A DNA stretch of 61,225 nucleotides from an uncultured Clostridia bacterium (GCA_947627825.1 CANQXO010000001.1:1-61225), one strand, 5' to 3'; counted from the stretch's first letter, positions 17,673 through 26,006 are shown. Notes: generated from the sequence alone by a model not told the origin. Translations and numbers: made by a program.

Positions 17673-18239
17673 TTATAAACTTAATAATAAATCTAATTTT
17701 TGTTTTTCTAATTTTTCTTTTAAGTATTTACCTTTTTCTTTGGTATATTCCTCTTTACTTCTCGCATAAATTTCAGTTGAATCATAAGCTGGAACATCTA
17801 CAACTGATACATCAAATAGTTGTTCAATCTCTAGTATAGTTCTTATATCATTTTCATAATCCCACTCTTGTTTTCTAACTGCAAATGCAAAGCTCATTTT
17901 ATCTAAAAGTCCTGCTTTAATCATTTTATATATATCTCTATTTTGTGTTGTATCTAACAAATATGCTCTAACTTTTAATCCTTTATCGTCAACTATCAAT
18001 TCTAGGCTTTTATTCCTTGTTCTTGCTAATATTAAGCAACTATCATTATGATTATATTTCATAACACAATCTTGCATAATGCAATTTGTAAATGCAGTTC
18101 TTGCAATTTTTTCTTTACACCAACCTAAATCTGTAATAGAATCAAACACTGCTGCATATCCTTCGATAATCATTTCATCTTTATTATCTTCTAAAGCTCT
18201 AAGTTCACTAACTCTAATTTCCTTTATCGCTTTTTCCAT
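17673..18239 (-). CDS. HK97 prohead protease
   Basis: A 188-aa serine protease of the HK97 family. The His of KYNHND (about residue 64) and the Ser of KMSFAF (about residue 115) are the catalytic signatures, with VVDVPAYDST near the end. It removes the capsid delta domain. GGAGGAGG precedes ATG 18239, inside the portal 3' end (26-bp overlap). Confidence 0.9.
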   Translation of the reverse strand: MEKAIKEIRVSELRALEDNKDEMIIEGYAAVFDSITDLGWCKEKIARTAFTNCIMQDCVMKYNHNDSCLILARTRNKSLELIVDDKGLKVRAYLLDTTQNRDIYKMIKAGLLDKMSFAFAVRKQEWDYENDIRTILEIEQLFDVSVVDVPAYDSTEIYARSKEEYTKEKGKYLKEKLEKQKLDLLLSL

Positions 18240-19431
18240 TATCTTTTCCTCCTCCTTGATATGAATCTGCTAAATTTGCATTTATAACATTTAATGTTTG
18301 TAATCTTTTACTTCCTTCAGTTCCTCCTATTGCTGGAAGATCTAAAATATCTCTTCCTTCATCAACAGTAAGAAGTCCTAAACTACCCGCTTCTTTTATT
18401 AAATCTATTTTTGTTTCTGTTTTAGCATATTTAATACGATTAACTAAAAATTCTATTGAATGTCCTTCTCTAATAGCTTTTTCACTAAAAATAGCATTTG
18501 TAAAAGCTTGTCCTAATTGAATTGATTTAGGCTCTATTACACTTTCAAAAAAAGCATTCCATTCTTCAGAATCATATTTGCTTTTTACAATGTTTTCAGA
18601 TATCATAAAATATCCATATATATTTCCATTAACAATTTCAAGCTGTTCTTTTTCTAATAGAATAGGTTTTATATTTATTTCTTTAAAATCTAATTTAGAG
18701 TCTAACCCTGCTATTCCATCTTCACTATCAAGTAAATCTCTCACAAAATCATCTCTTAATTTTTTTATGTCCTTTTCTTTCAGCATAGATTGTGATGCTT
18801 TGAGTACGCCTCTTAAGGATGAGCTTATTTTTATTGCATTTTTTATCCCATCATCTGCAACAGTTTGAGTTTCAATTGCTCCTTTAAGGATATTACTTGT
18901 ATCTCCATAAAAATCATGTTTCGTAAAAAAATCTTTTAAATGAATTATTCTATCATATTTAGCATAGTATATATTTCCATCTATAAATTGAAACTTTAGA
19001 TAAATTTCATTATTATATTCAACCAAAGTGCAATATCTTGGGTTTATTGGATATAGTCCTTTTAGATAACCTTTTTCATCTATATCAATGTAAATATATA
19101 CATTATTCTTTGATAACCATAAACTAACAACCTTATATAAAAATGTATATGTATTCATATATGGATTTGGCTTTTTAGATAAAATATAATTTATATCTCC
19201 TTTTATATGAATTTTTAACTCTCCTTTTTGTTGATAATGAACTGGCATCATTTTTGCACAATGAGTTGCTATCGTGTGAATACATTGTTGAGCAATAAGA
19301 TTATCCTCTATATTGTTTGAAATATTTGAGTAAGTTGCACTATATCCACTTAATAACTTTAAAACATCTTTTACATTTATATTTTGCTTGTTTCCAAAAA
19401 TCTTTTGAAATAAGCTTCTTTTTTCTTTCAT
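18214..19431 (-). CDS. portal protein, HK97 family
   Basis: A 405-aa phage portal. N-terminal YSATYSN and IHTIATHCAKM, then LLSKKPNPYM-like and GYLKGLYPINP blocks are typical of HK97-type portals. The C-terminus is Gly/Lys-rich. Forms the DNA channel at one capsid vertex. Confidence 0.88.
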   Translation of the reverse strand: MKEKRSLFQKIFGNKQNINVKDVLKLLSGYSATYSNISNNIEDNLIAQQCIHTIATHCAKMMPVHYQQKGELKIHIKGDINYILSKKPNPYMNTYTFLYKVVSLWLSKNNVYIYIDIDEKGYLKGLYPINPRYCTLVEYNNEIYLKFQFIDGNIYYAKYDRIIHLKDFFTKHDFYGDTSNILKGAIETQTVADDGIKNAIKISSSLRGVLKASQSMLKEKDIKKLRDDFVRDLLDSEDGIAGLDSKLDFKEINIKPILLEKEQLEIVNGNIYGYFMISENIVKSKYDSEEWNAFFESVIEPKSIQLGQAFTNAIFSEKAIREGHSIEFLVNRIKYAKTETKIDLIKEAGSLGLLTVDEGRDILDLPAIGGTEGSKRLQTLNVINANLADSYQGGGKDNGKSDKGN

Positions 19432-19432
19432 T

Positions 19433-21136
19433 TTATTCCTCCTGAAGACTTAAATAATCGTTCATTTTATCAATTAAAACGCAGTAAGCTATTATTAAAC
19501 TTACTGCTCCATCAATTCTATTTCTTTGATTTTTTCCTTTTACTGGTCTAATGTTATCGTTATCATCCCTCTTAATAGATGTATTACAAAGACACCATTT
19601 CAAAATAGGATTATTATTATAATTAACTTTCTTTTCTATTAAATCTGCTTCTAGTTGTTTCATTGGATTACTCATTGTTTTAGCTCCTTGTCTAACCTCG
19701 AACATTTCAAATCCTGCTTCTTTCATTTCTTCTATCCAGTATTGACTATTCCAGGGATCATATCCAACCCACAGAGCAGATATATCATTTTCATTATGCA
19801 TTTTCAAAAACCAGTTTGTAACATCACTATAATTAACTTTTGCACCTTCACAAACAGTTACTAATCCTCTTTCTTCCCATTTATCATATGGAATTTTGTC
19901 TTCTTTTATTTTATATTCTAGTCTTTCGCTAGGAATAAAATATTGTTGTAATACATATTTAATATCCTTTTTTACAATTATTAAGGTTGCACAAGTTAAA
20001 TCTGTTGTACTTGATAAATCAGCTCCTCCTATTGCGTAATTATCTCGTAATTCAATTTCATCAAATTTATTTTCATTATTTATAATATCAAAAGATAACC
20101 AAGACTCTTGAGAAGTTGTTCTAACATTAAATTCTTTGCACAATAAATTATTTCTTTCACCAGGTCTTTTTATTGCTTTCTCTACTTTTCGTCTTAAATA
20201 TTCATATTTTTTTGTTATTCCTAAGTTTGGATTTGCTTTTATCCAGCACTCTTCATTTTGCCATTCTTTTTGAGAATCTAATTCATAAATTATTGGTAAA
20301 ATTCTTTCATCTGAAATTCCACCTTCCAAACCTTCATAACCCTTAATGACAGATTCACTATATTCATACTCTTCATCAAATACAGCTTCTCTTATTTTTC
20401 CCATTGTAGAAAATTCAAAAATGATTGGCTGTTCTCTTGTAGAAATACTATCAGACATTATTTCTAATAGACCTTTATCTTTCCATGCCCAAATTTCATC
20501 TGCTAGAATAGCAGAACCATTTAAACCATCAAGAGAATCTGTATCCGAAGCAACAGCCTTAAATACACTTTCAGTTTTATCGTAGAAAATACCATTTACT
20601 AATCTTCTTGTTCTCTTTTTTAGTGAAGGGCTTTTAGCTGCCATTCTTTTAGCTTCTTCCCAAATAATTTTTGCCTGGTCTTTTTTAGTTGCAACTGAAT
20701 ATACTTCAGCTCCTCCTTCTCCATCAGATGTAAGTTCATACAATCCTAATGCAGAACCTACTGTCGATTTTCCATTTTTTTTTGCAATAAATAAAACCAG
20801 CTTTTGATATTTTCTCAAGCCTGTTTCTTCATCAACAAAACCATATAATGCTTGAATAAAGGCTTTTTGCCATAATTCTAATTTTACAGGTTTTCCTGCC
20901 CATTTTCCTTTTGAGTGCTTGCAATATTTTTCAATGTATGTAATTGGTCTATTGGCTTTTTTTTCATCAAAAATATATGTATGTTCTTCTTGTTCTTCAG
21001 TTATTTTATTGAAGAAAGAAACCTTTTGAGGTTTCTTCAAATCTTTTACTAACTTTTTATAAACAATTTTTACTTTTTTACAAGCTATTATTTCTTTGCT
21101 TTTTATTTTATTATAATATTCTTCTATATAAGTCAT
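19433..21136 (-). CDS. terminase large subunit
   Basis: A 567-aa DNA-packaging motor and nuclease of the Terminase_1 / HK97 type. The Walker A-like AKKNGKS is at 118-124, Walker B ILADE near 210, and an RNase H-like nuclease begins at GGADLSSTTDL (about 370). ATG overlaps the small-subunit TGA (ATGA). Confidence 0.93.
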   Translation of the reverse strand: MTYIEEYYNKIKSKEIIACKKVKIVYKKLVKDLKKPQKVSFFNKITEEQEEHTYIFDEKKANRPITYIEKYCKHSKGKWAGKPVKLELWQKAFIQALYGFVDEETGLRKYQKLVLFIAKKNGKSTVGSALGLYELTSDGEGGAEVYSVATKKDQAKIIWEEAKRMAAKSPSLKKRTRRLVNGIFYDKTESVFKAVASDTDSLDGLNGSAILADEIWAWKDKGLLEIMSDSISTREQPIIFEFSTMGKIREAVFDEEYEYSESVIKGYEGLEGGISDERILPIIYELDSQKEWQNEECWIKANPNLGITKKYEYLRRKVEKAIKRPGERNNLLCKEFNVRTTSQESWLSFDIINNENKFDEIELRDNYAIGGADLSSTTDLTCATLIIVKKDIKYVLQQYFIPSERLEYKIKEDKIPYDKWEERGLVTVCEGAKVNYSDVTNWFLKMHNENDISALWVGYDPWNSQYWIEEMKEAGFEMFEVRQGAKTMSNPMKQLEADLIEKKVNYNNNPILKWCLCNTSIKRDDNDNIRPVKGKNQRNRIDGAVSLIIAYCVLIDKMNDYLSLQEE

Positions 21137-21495
21137 GCTTCATCATTCCAATTATCAAAATCATCTTCTGGATCGTTTCCATCATTTTCAGGGATGTCAA
21201 TTGGTAAAAGTTCACTTATCTGTTTTAATAAATTTTGAAAATTTTTTATTGTCGTATTATAACTTTTTAATGCTGGATTTTCTCTTTCAATGCTATAGCT
21301 GCCTTGACACATTTCAGTAATCGGTCCTTCCTTATTAGTTTTCGTTTTTAATTTTTTTAATGTTCTTTCACAAAATAAGGCTTCATCTATTAGTGTCATA
21401 GCTAACTTACTTTGACCTGAATCCTTTTTTTCAAATATTTCTTTTAATTTCATTAGTCTTTTATGTGAAGTAGTTAGATTATTTTTTTCTGGCAT
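21133..21495 (-). CDS. terminase small subunit, P27 family
   Basis: 120 aa. The block GSYSIERENPALKSYNT is the hallmark of P27-type small terminases, followed by a helical and acidic tail. Recognises the packaging site, which probably lies just upstream. AGAAGGAG precedes ATG 21495. Confidence 0.85.
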   Translation of the reverse strand: MPEKNNLTTSHKRLMKLKEIFEKKDSGQSKLAMTLIDEALFCERTLKKLKTKTNKEGPITEMCQGSYSIERENPALKSYNTTIKNFQNLLKQISELLPIDIPENDGNDPEDDFDNWNDEA

Positions 21496-21506
21496 TTTTT
21501 CTCCTT

Positions 21507-21615
21507 CTTAGGGAGGGGGTTCTATGTGTGCGAACCTGTGTATTTTTTGAATGCCCTCTCACCGTTCTCCCTTAGCCTTCATTTTAAATAACTATAGGGG
21601 GGAATAATATTATTT
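21507..21615. other. candidate cos / packaging region
   Basis: A GC-rich island in an AT-rich genome, directly before the small terminase and after the HNH gene, where cos sites of HK97-type phages usually lie. It contains an imperfect inverted pair, CTTAGGGAG (21507 region) and CTCCCTTAG (ending near 21575), and GGTTCGCACACA on the minus strand. No gene fits here. Position-based call. Confidence 0.4.
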
Positions 21616-22002
21616 TTATCTATATCTTTTCATTTCTAAGCTATTTTCGTGAGATATTTTTCTTGTTTTATTTAATATGCAAAAACAATTATCTTTCATA
21701 ATATAAATTTTATCTTTTTCGTTGACTAACTTTAGAAGATAAATGTTTATACTTAAGCTATCGCTAGCATCATTATATCCAATACAATATTGTTCATTAT
21801 TTATTTCCACTTCTAAATAATGTTCATATTTTCCAATATAAATAGTATCAGTTTCAACATTCATTAACTGTTGTATTCTTTTTCTATAATATTGTATTTC
21901 TTTTTCTTGTTCAACTATAACTTCTTTATTTGTTACAGATCTTCCTTTTATTCCTTTCTGTATTCTTCTTCTTGCTTGTTCAAATAATTCATTATCATTC
22001 AT
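21616..22002 (-). CDS. phage protein of unknown function (128 aa)
   Basis: An N-terminal helical part (MNDNELFEQARRRIQKGIKG, then a coiled stretch) and a beta-rich C-terminal half (IYIGKYEHYLEVEINNEQYC). Between HNH and terminase genes. No family recognised. GAGGT precedes ATG 22002. Confidence 0.55.
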   Translation of the reverse strand: MNDNELFEQARRRIQKGIKGRSVTNKEVIVEQEKEIQYYRKRIQQLMNVETDTIYIGKYEHYLEVEINNEQYCIGYNDASDSLSINIYLLKLVNEKDKIYIMKDNCFCILNKTRKISHENSLEMKRYR

Positions 22003-22200
22003 TTATATACCTCTTATATTATTTATTATTTTTTTTATGTAATTTAATGGTGTCCTCTTTGCATATTTCCATTCATCTGTATAAGAACAATAGTCTTTAC
22101 TTTTGCAAATATAATTGCAATTTTTTTTATTACAATTATTATTCTTTTTATAGTTACATTTATATATTTTTAACCAAACATTAAAATACTCTCGACTCAT
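22003..22200 (-). CDS. small Cys-rich phage protein (65 aa)
   Basis: MSREYFNVWLKIYKCNYKKN followed by repeated C-N and K-N patterns with five Cys in the first 40 residues, suggesting metal binding. Its ATG lies inside the 3' end of the frame-restored HNH gene (20-bp overlap). Function unknown. Confidence 0.5.
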   Translation of the reverse strand: MSREYFNVWLKIYKCNYKKNNNCNKKNCNYICKSKDYCSYTDEWKYAKRTPLNYIKKIINNIRGI

Positions 22201-22499
22201 TTTTTACTAAATCTCCATTTTCATTAAATATATATTCTTGTTCTTCAGCAAAGTGTTCTTTATTATGACAATCTTTACATAAGCTTTCTAATTTATCTAA
22301 GTTAAAAAATACATTGTCATCTTCATAGTTAATATCTGTTATATATTCTTTATGATGAACAAAAAAAGCTGGAACATATATTCCGCTTCTTCATACATCT
22401 TTCACATAGTGGATTCAATATTAACTTATATTTTCTTAGTTTTTGCCATCTCTTACTTTTATATTTTTTCGCTATATCAGGATTATCTCTATATGTCAT
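22181..22499 (-). CDS. HNH endonuclease, +1 frameshift at CGG codon 39
   Basis: A packaging-associated HNH nuclease upstream of the terminases, as needed for cos cleavage in HK97-type phages. The zero frame begins MTYRDNPDIAKKYKSKRWQK, then LCERCMKK, CGG, and stops at codon 50. Skipping C gives KKGIYVPAFFVHHKEYI, then LESLCKDCHNKEHF: the CxxC pairs, catalytic HH and the second CxxCH all appear in one 105-aa reading. The span is 3n+1. Start at ATG 22499 is coupled to the preceding stop (TAAAATG). Confidence 0.82.
22383..22385 (-). other. in-phase CGG codon, putative +1 recoding site (HNH)
   Basis: Context AAG CGG AAT on the minus strand. Omitting C gives AAG GGA ATA (Lys-Gly-Ile), the usual KKGIYxPA of phage HNH proteins. 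Confidence 0.7.
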
Positions 22500-22500
22500 T

Positions 22501-22743
22501 TTATTTTGTCTTCTTTGTCGTTTTTCTTACAGCCTTTTCTTTTTTTACCTTTTTCGTGGCTGTTTCAATTTTTTCTTCATCTTCAACTTTCTCTACAAAT
22601 GCAACTTTGTATTCATTTCCTAATGTTAAGTAATCATATCTTTCTTTTGATATTTCAAAAACTTCTCCTTCTTTTGGAATCCTATTAAGCTCTTTATCTT
22701 TTAAATTTAAACTTTCATATTGGTTTGTTGCTTTTACTTTCAT
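22501..22743 (-). CDS. small phage protein with Lys-rich tail (80 aa)
   Basis: MKVKATNQYESLNLKDKELN, then a short globular part (EVFEISKERYDYL, about 25-50) and a Lys/Thr-rich tail (KKTTKKTK). Such proteins are common next to head genes of Firmicutes phages; function unknown. Confidence 0.55.
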   Translation of the reverse strand: MKVKATNQYESLNLKDKELNRIPKEGEVFEISKERYDYLTLGNEYKVAFVEKVEDEEKIETATKKVKKEKAVRKTTKKTK

Positions 22744-22758
22744 AATAAATCCTACCTT

Positions 22759-23001
22759 TCAATTTAAAATACATTTATCTTTTATCATATATGGACAATA
22801 AACTTTTTCTTTTTCTATATCAATAATAGCAATAATATTACAACTTTTACATTTGCCTGGTAATTTGCTTTTAAATTCTCGTAATTTTTTTAATTTTTCT
22901 TTTTCTTCTTCTTCTTTCAAATATTTATATAGTAACTGTCCTTCATTTAATTTATTTTTTTGTTTTATGCAAATATATTTTTGATTCCAAGATTTCATCA
23001 T
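22759..23001 (-). CDS. small zinc-ribbon-like phage protein (80 aa)
   Basis: The first half is charged and helical (EEEEKEKLKKLREFK). The second half carries CKSC and CPYMIKDKC, a possible zinc-binding set. GAGGTG precedes ATG 23001. Overlaps the end of the preceding micro-gene. Confidence 0.5.
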   Translation of the reverse strand: MMKSWNQKYICIKQKNKLNEGQLLYKYLKEEEEKEKLKKLREFKSKLPGKCKSCNIIAIIDIEKEKVYCPYMIKDKCILN

Positions 23002-23113
23002 AAGTACACCTCGTTTTATTATTTAACATTATGTGTATTTCGCAATCTGTATTTAATTTGCATTTTTTACATCTTTCTTTTTTGTGTTTTTCTATCAATT
23101 CTACTTTATTCAT
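22952..23113 (-). CDS. small zinc-finger-like phage protein (53 aa)
   Basis: ATG 23113 is preceded by AGGTGAATA. The reading MNKVELIEKHKKERCKKCKL continues with NTDCEIH, then TRCTYDE, to TAA at 22952, giving CxxC plus two further Cys. It contains the ribosome site of the next gene. Function unknown. Confidence 0.5.
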   Translation of the reverse strand: MNKVELIEKHKKERCKKCKLNTDCEIHIMLNNKTRCTYDEILESKIYLHKTKK

Positions 23114-23123
23114 TATTCACCTA

Positions 23124-23155
23124 AAAAAGAGAAAATTCTAGGCTTTTCTCTTTTT
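23124..23155. terminator. hairpin after the late promoter region
   Basis: Stem AAAAAGAGAAAA/TTTTCTCTTTTT (12 bp, 8-nt loop) with T-runs at both ends, so it could terminate in either direction. On the minus strand it lies between the candidate late promoter and the first late gene, which would suit antitermination or attenuation of the late operon. Confidence 0.6.
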
Positions 23156-23188
23156 GATTATATCTTTTTACTTAGGAGGTTCTAAAAC

Positions 23189-23206
23189 TACTATCCTAGA
23201 ATAGTA
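23189..23206. promoter_or_regulatory. dyad element in the late control region
   Basis: TACTATCCTAGAATAGTA is an 18-bp near-perfect palindrome (two mismatched positions) about 40-50 bp downstream of the candidate late promoter. Probable protein-binding site or RNA hairpin. Confidence 0.4.
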
Positions 23207-23241
23207 AAATAATAGAACTATGCCATCAACTTTTTTGGCTA

Positions 23242-23269
23242 ATAATAATATATCATATTGTTTTGTCTA
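23242..23269 (-). promoter_or_regulatory. candidate late promoter
   Basis: TAGACA (23264-23269), 16 bp, TATTAT (23242-23247) on the minus strand, just after the late-regulator gene and ahead of all head, tail and lysis genes. Upstream of the -35 lie three GGWACTA repeats (23276, 23288, 23299) spaced 12 and 11 bp, fitting an activator array. Confidence 0.5.
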
Positions 23270-23306
23270 AAAATAGGTACTATATTAGGAACTATAGCGG
23301 AACTAA

Positions 23307-23798
23307 TCATAATTTTAATAAATTTTCTGTTGTTATGTCAATCAATTTTCTTATGTATCTTGGAGAACAAGTTCTATTAAAAAGTTGAAAATATAAATTT
23401 TGACTAATATCTTCAGAAGTTCTATTTTCAACATAATATGCTATTAGAATTTCTCTTTCTTTGTAATATAAACTATTTAATCTAATTTCTGCTTCTTCAA
23501 TTTTTTCTTCTAATGCTAAAATATCTTCATTAAGTTTATTTAACTTAATTTCCGCTTTCTTTCTATCTTCTTCATATTTAACTATTGAATCAACAACTTC
23601 ATTTCCAACTTTATCACTAATATTATTCTTGCTATGAATTTCTGCATTTATTCCCATATTAGAAGTTATTTTTGTTTCAATAGTAAATTTTTTATACAAT
23701 ATTTTTTCATATTTGTTTTTCTCTTTTTTTCTTAATTTTAATTTAGCAACATTTTCTTTATATTCTTTTAATAATTGAATCAATTCTTCTTTTGTCAT
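23307..23798 (-). CDS. late transcription regulator (ArpU/RinA-like)
   Basis: 163 aa. Long coiled coil (20-115) followed by a sigma-region-4-like C-terminus (LYYKEREILIAYYVENRTSE then a second helix pair around CSPRYIRKLID). Proteins of this layout sit at the end of the early operon and activate late genes. The adjacent promoter with phased repeats supports this. AAGGAGG precedes ATG 23798. Confidence 0.65.
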   Translation of the reverse strand: MTKEELIQLLKEYKENVAKLKLRKKEKNKYEKILYKKFTIETKITSNMGINAEIHSKNNISDKVGNEVVDSIVKYEEDRKKAEIKLNKLNEDILALEEKIEEAEIRLNSLYYKEREILIAYYVENRTSEDISQNLYFQLFNRTCSPRYIRKLIDITTENLLKL

Positions 23799-23854
23799 AG
23801 TACCTCCTTATAAATCTAACATTTTTAGGAAATCTTGTTTTTCTTTTATTTTTT

Positions 23855-24103
23855 CTAAATTCTTACTCTTCTAACTTTTACATATTTTATATTTTTTACT
23901 TTTGCTATATAGTAGCTGCAAAATCCATTTATCAAAATATCGTTTTGATCTAATATTATTTCTGGCAATATTCCATATCTTTTATAAAATTCTTTTTTAT
24001 GTTGTAATTTTTCTTTTCTTGGTTTTTTATAATAGTCTGGTATAATTATCTTATCTATATTTTTATATCCTAAAATTCTCATAATAAAATTTAATATTTT
24101 CAT
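23855..24103 (-). CDS. ParB-like small phage protein (82 aa)
   Basis: The core ILPEIILDQNDILINGFCSY, then YIAKVKNIKYVKV matches the short ParB/sulfiredoxin-like domain common in Firmicutes phage early regions. Possible DNA-binding or nuclease-like role, unproven. GGAGG precedes the ATG; the ATG overlaps the previous stop. Confidence 0.5.
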   Translation of the reverse strand: MKILNFIMRILGYKNIDKIIIPDYYKKPRKEKLQHKKEFYKRYGILPEIILDQNDILINGFCSYYIAKVKNIKYVKVRRVRI

Positions 24104-24408
24104 TTTTCCTCCAATAGTTCTTGTAAAATTTGTATTTGATAATCACATGGCTCGACATGAAAGTGTACTCTGCCATTTGGGTTATTTTTCGTTTTGTAAT
24201 TTCCTTTTTCATTTAGTTCTTTTATTTTATTTTCTACTTTCTTTTTAGGTATTGAATTATCTAATGCTTGTAATATTGTTTTGATTGCTTTTACATCTTC
24301 TATTTCTATGTAGCAGTCTGGACAAAATTCATTTTCTTGACATTCTTTATTATTTTCACAAAAATATACTATTGAATTACAATTTTTTATTGCTTCTTCT
24401 AATTCCAT
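24100..24408 (-). CDS. early phage protein, MELEEAI family copy 2 (102 aa)
   Basis: Shares MELEEAI and AIxTxLQALxxS with the gene just upstream, with an inserted Cys-rich loop (CENNKECQENEFCPDCYIE) that could bind zinc. Likely a tandem duplicate. Function unknown. Confidence 0.55.
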   Translation of the reverse strand: MELEEAIKNCNSIVYFCENNKECQENEFCPDCYIEIEDVKAIKTILQALDNSIPKKKVENKIKELNEKGNYKTKNNPNGRVHFHVEPCDYQIQILQELLEEK

Positions 24409-24411
24409 AAG

Positions 24412-24684
24412 CTAGTCCTCCTCATAATAATATATTTCTTGTAAAGTGTTTAACTTTATATCATCTTTAAAATCTTTATATTCTTGTTGCAGTTCAAATT
24501 GTCTTTCATTAATTTTTTGTCTGATAATATCTTTAGATACTGAATCTTCTAATGCTTGTAATACTGTTTCTATAGCTTGAATATCTCCTTTAAATTCTCC
24601 TTTAGTTGCAAGTCCACATTCACTTGCTTTTTTTGTATTTTCTAATTGTTTCTTTAAATTTTCAATTGCTTCTTCTAATTCCAT
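24412..24684 (-). CDS. early phage protein, MELEEAI family copy 1 (90 aa)
   Basis: A helical protein (MELEEAIENLKKQLENTKKA; AIETVLQALEDSV). Paralogue of the next gene but without the Cys loop. GGAGGAG precedes ATG 24684. Function unknown. Confidence 0.55.
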   Translation of the reverse strand: MELEEAIENLKKQLENTKKASECGLATKGEFKGDIQAIETVLQALEDSVSKDIIRQKINERQFELQQEYKDFKDDIKLNTLQEIYYYEED

Positions 24685-24705
24685 AACTCCTCCTATTATT
24701 ATTTT

Positions 24706-24783
24706 TTAAATAATGTTAGTATTTATTATATTCTTCTTTTTTCCTTCTTCATAAAACTCTCTTGCTTTTTTATAATCTACCAT
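24706..24783 (-). CDS. possible micro-gene (25 aa)
   Basis: ATG 24783 opens 25 codons (MVDYKKAREFYEEGKKKNII and stop) in a gap between two genes; its start follows the preceding stop by 2 bp (TAAATATG). No strong ribosome site, so coupling would be required. Weak call. Confidence 0.3.
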   Translation of the reverse strand: MVDYKKAREFYEEGKKKNIINTNII

Positions 24784-24785
24784 AT

Positions 24786-24914
24786 TTAAAACTTATTGTA
24801 TGTCATTTGATTTATTTCTTTACTTGAACATAAATTATTGTATCTTACTTTTTCTTTTATAAATTCAATTTGTGTTTCTAAAACATTTATCATATCTTCT
24901 ATTTTCTCACCCAT
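24786..24914 (-). CDS. micro-gene, helical (42 aa)
   Basis: ATG 24914 follows GGTGAG and nearly touches the preceding stop (TAGTATG). MGEKIEDMINVLETQIEFIK, then EKVRYNNLCSSKEINQ. A small helical phage protein of unknown function. Confidence 0.45.
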   Translation of the reverse strand: MGEKIEDMINVLETQIEFIKEKVRYNNLCSSKEINQMTYNKF

Positions 24915-24915
24915 A

Positions 24916-25167
24916 CTACTCACCTAACTTTCTCCCACACATTGGGCAATAATTTATATCTATATATCTTGCACCATTTATTGTATTTATCATAAGTCCT
25001 GCTTTTTTATCTTTTTCACCTTTTAAAATAAACATTTCTAATTGTTCAAATGCTTTTGTATTTACCCAATCTCTATAACAATTAATATTTCTTTTAGGTT
25101 CATATCCAGCTGTTTTCTTCCATCCCCTCGTTGAAACTATTTTGTGATTTTCACATAATTCACACAT
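24916..25167 (-). CDS. zinc-ribbon phage protein (83 aa)
   Basis: CELCENH at the N-terminus and CPMCGRKL at the C-terminus form two CxxC knuckles around a small beta core (GARYIDINY). Common early-region phage type; function unknown. GAGGT precedes ATG. Confidence 0.6.
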   Translation of the reverse strand: MCELCENHKIVSTRGWKKTAGYEPKRNINCYRDWVNTKAFEQLEMFILKGEKDKKAGLMINTINGARYIDINYCPMCGRKLGE

Positions 25168-25353
25168 TTACTTTACCTCAAATTTTTCAGCGTTATTTTT
25201 GCACCATATACATTGGCTTTTTGTATTTTCACCACTTACCCAAAATGTAAATCTATGACAATCTGGACATCTATGTTTTGGATTCTTTCCAAACTTTTGT
25301 CTTAATACTTCTTTATCTTGATTATCTCTTATTTTTTTACTAAAATTACTCAT
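25168..25353 (-). CDS. zinc-ribbon phage protein (61 aa)
   Basis: Starts MSNFSKKIRDNQDKEVLRQK with GTGGAGGA upstream; a longer ORF from 25380 would include that site. CPDCHRFTFW and CIWC make a compact zinc ribbon. Stop abuts the next gene. Confidence 0.55.
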   Translation of the reverse strand: MSNFSKKIRDNQDKEVLRQKFGKNPKHRCPDCHRFTFWVSGENTKSQCIWCKNNAEKFEVK

Positions 25354-25726
25354 TTTTATCTTCCTCCACTTTCTTTTCAAAATATTGTTTTACTTCTTCA
25401 TTACCTCCAAATCTAGCTTGTCCTCCGAAAGCTGCAATATTTATTGTAAAGCCTAAACTTGATATCATATCAACCATTTCATCATTTATTTTATTTAGCT
25501 TATCATTTTCTTGTTCTAATTGATTTGTTCTATCTGTATCGCATTCTTGTATAAATTTTAATGTTTTATTTTCTTGTTCTAGTTGGTCTATATATTGTAA
25601 AAGTGTTTTTATTGTTTCTGATGTTTGTATTTCGCTTCCTTCTAATATTCGTTTATTTCTATTTACTTTATCTACATATTTACTTAATTTTTCTTTTGCT
25701 TTTTCTATTTCTTCTTTACTAAACAT
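25346..25726 (-). CDS. coiled-coil phage protein (126 aa)
   Basis: MFSKEEIEKAKEKLSKYVDK, then two LEQEN-containing coiled segments and a Gly-rich end (AAFGGQARFGG). I start at ATG 25726, after AAAAGG, rather than at an upstream TTG. Function unknown. Confidence 0.5.
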   Translation of the reverse strand: MFSKEEIEKAKEKLSKYVDKVNRNKRILEGSEIQTSETIKTLLQYIDQLEQENKTLKFIQECDTDRTNQLEQENDKLNKINDEMVDMISSLGFTINIAAFGGQARFGGNEEVKQYFEKKVEEDKNE

Positions 25727-26006
25727 TGCCCTTTTCAACTCCCATCATTTCTGAATATACAAACTTATAATATCCACCTCGTTTGCTTTCTTGCCACCAT
25801 AAGAACCAAAACCACTTATTACATAATATGTCTATTATTTCTTCATTTTCTGACCAACCACCAGTTGTTAATTCTAATGTTATATTTCCATTCTTGCCTT
25901 TTATGTCAAATGTTCCATAGTCTTGATTCCAATGCTTTTCTACTATGCTTACGCACTTATGAAAATCATTTGTATTTAATATTTCTATTTCTTCTTTATT
26001 TAACAT
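25719..26006 (-). CDS. conserved early phage protein (95 aa)
   Basis: A mixed protein with WSENEEIIDILCNKWFWFLW then ESKRGGYYKF, an aromatic-rich motif I have seen in Firmicutes phage early genes. Function unknown. Overlaps neighbours on both sides. Confidence 0.55.
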   Translation of the reverse strand: MLNKEEIEILNTNDFHKCVSIVEKHWNQDYGTFDIKGKNGNITLELTTGGWSENEEIIDILCNKWFWFLWWQESKRGGYYKFVYSEMMGVEKGNV

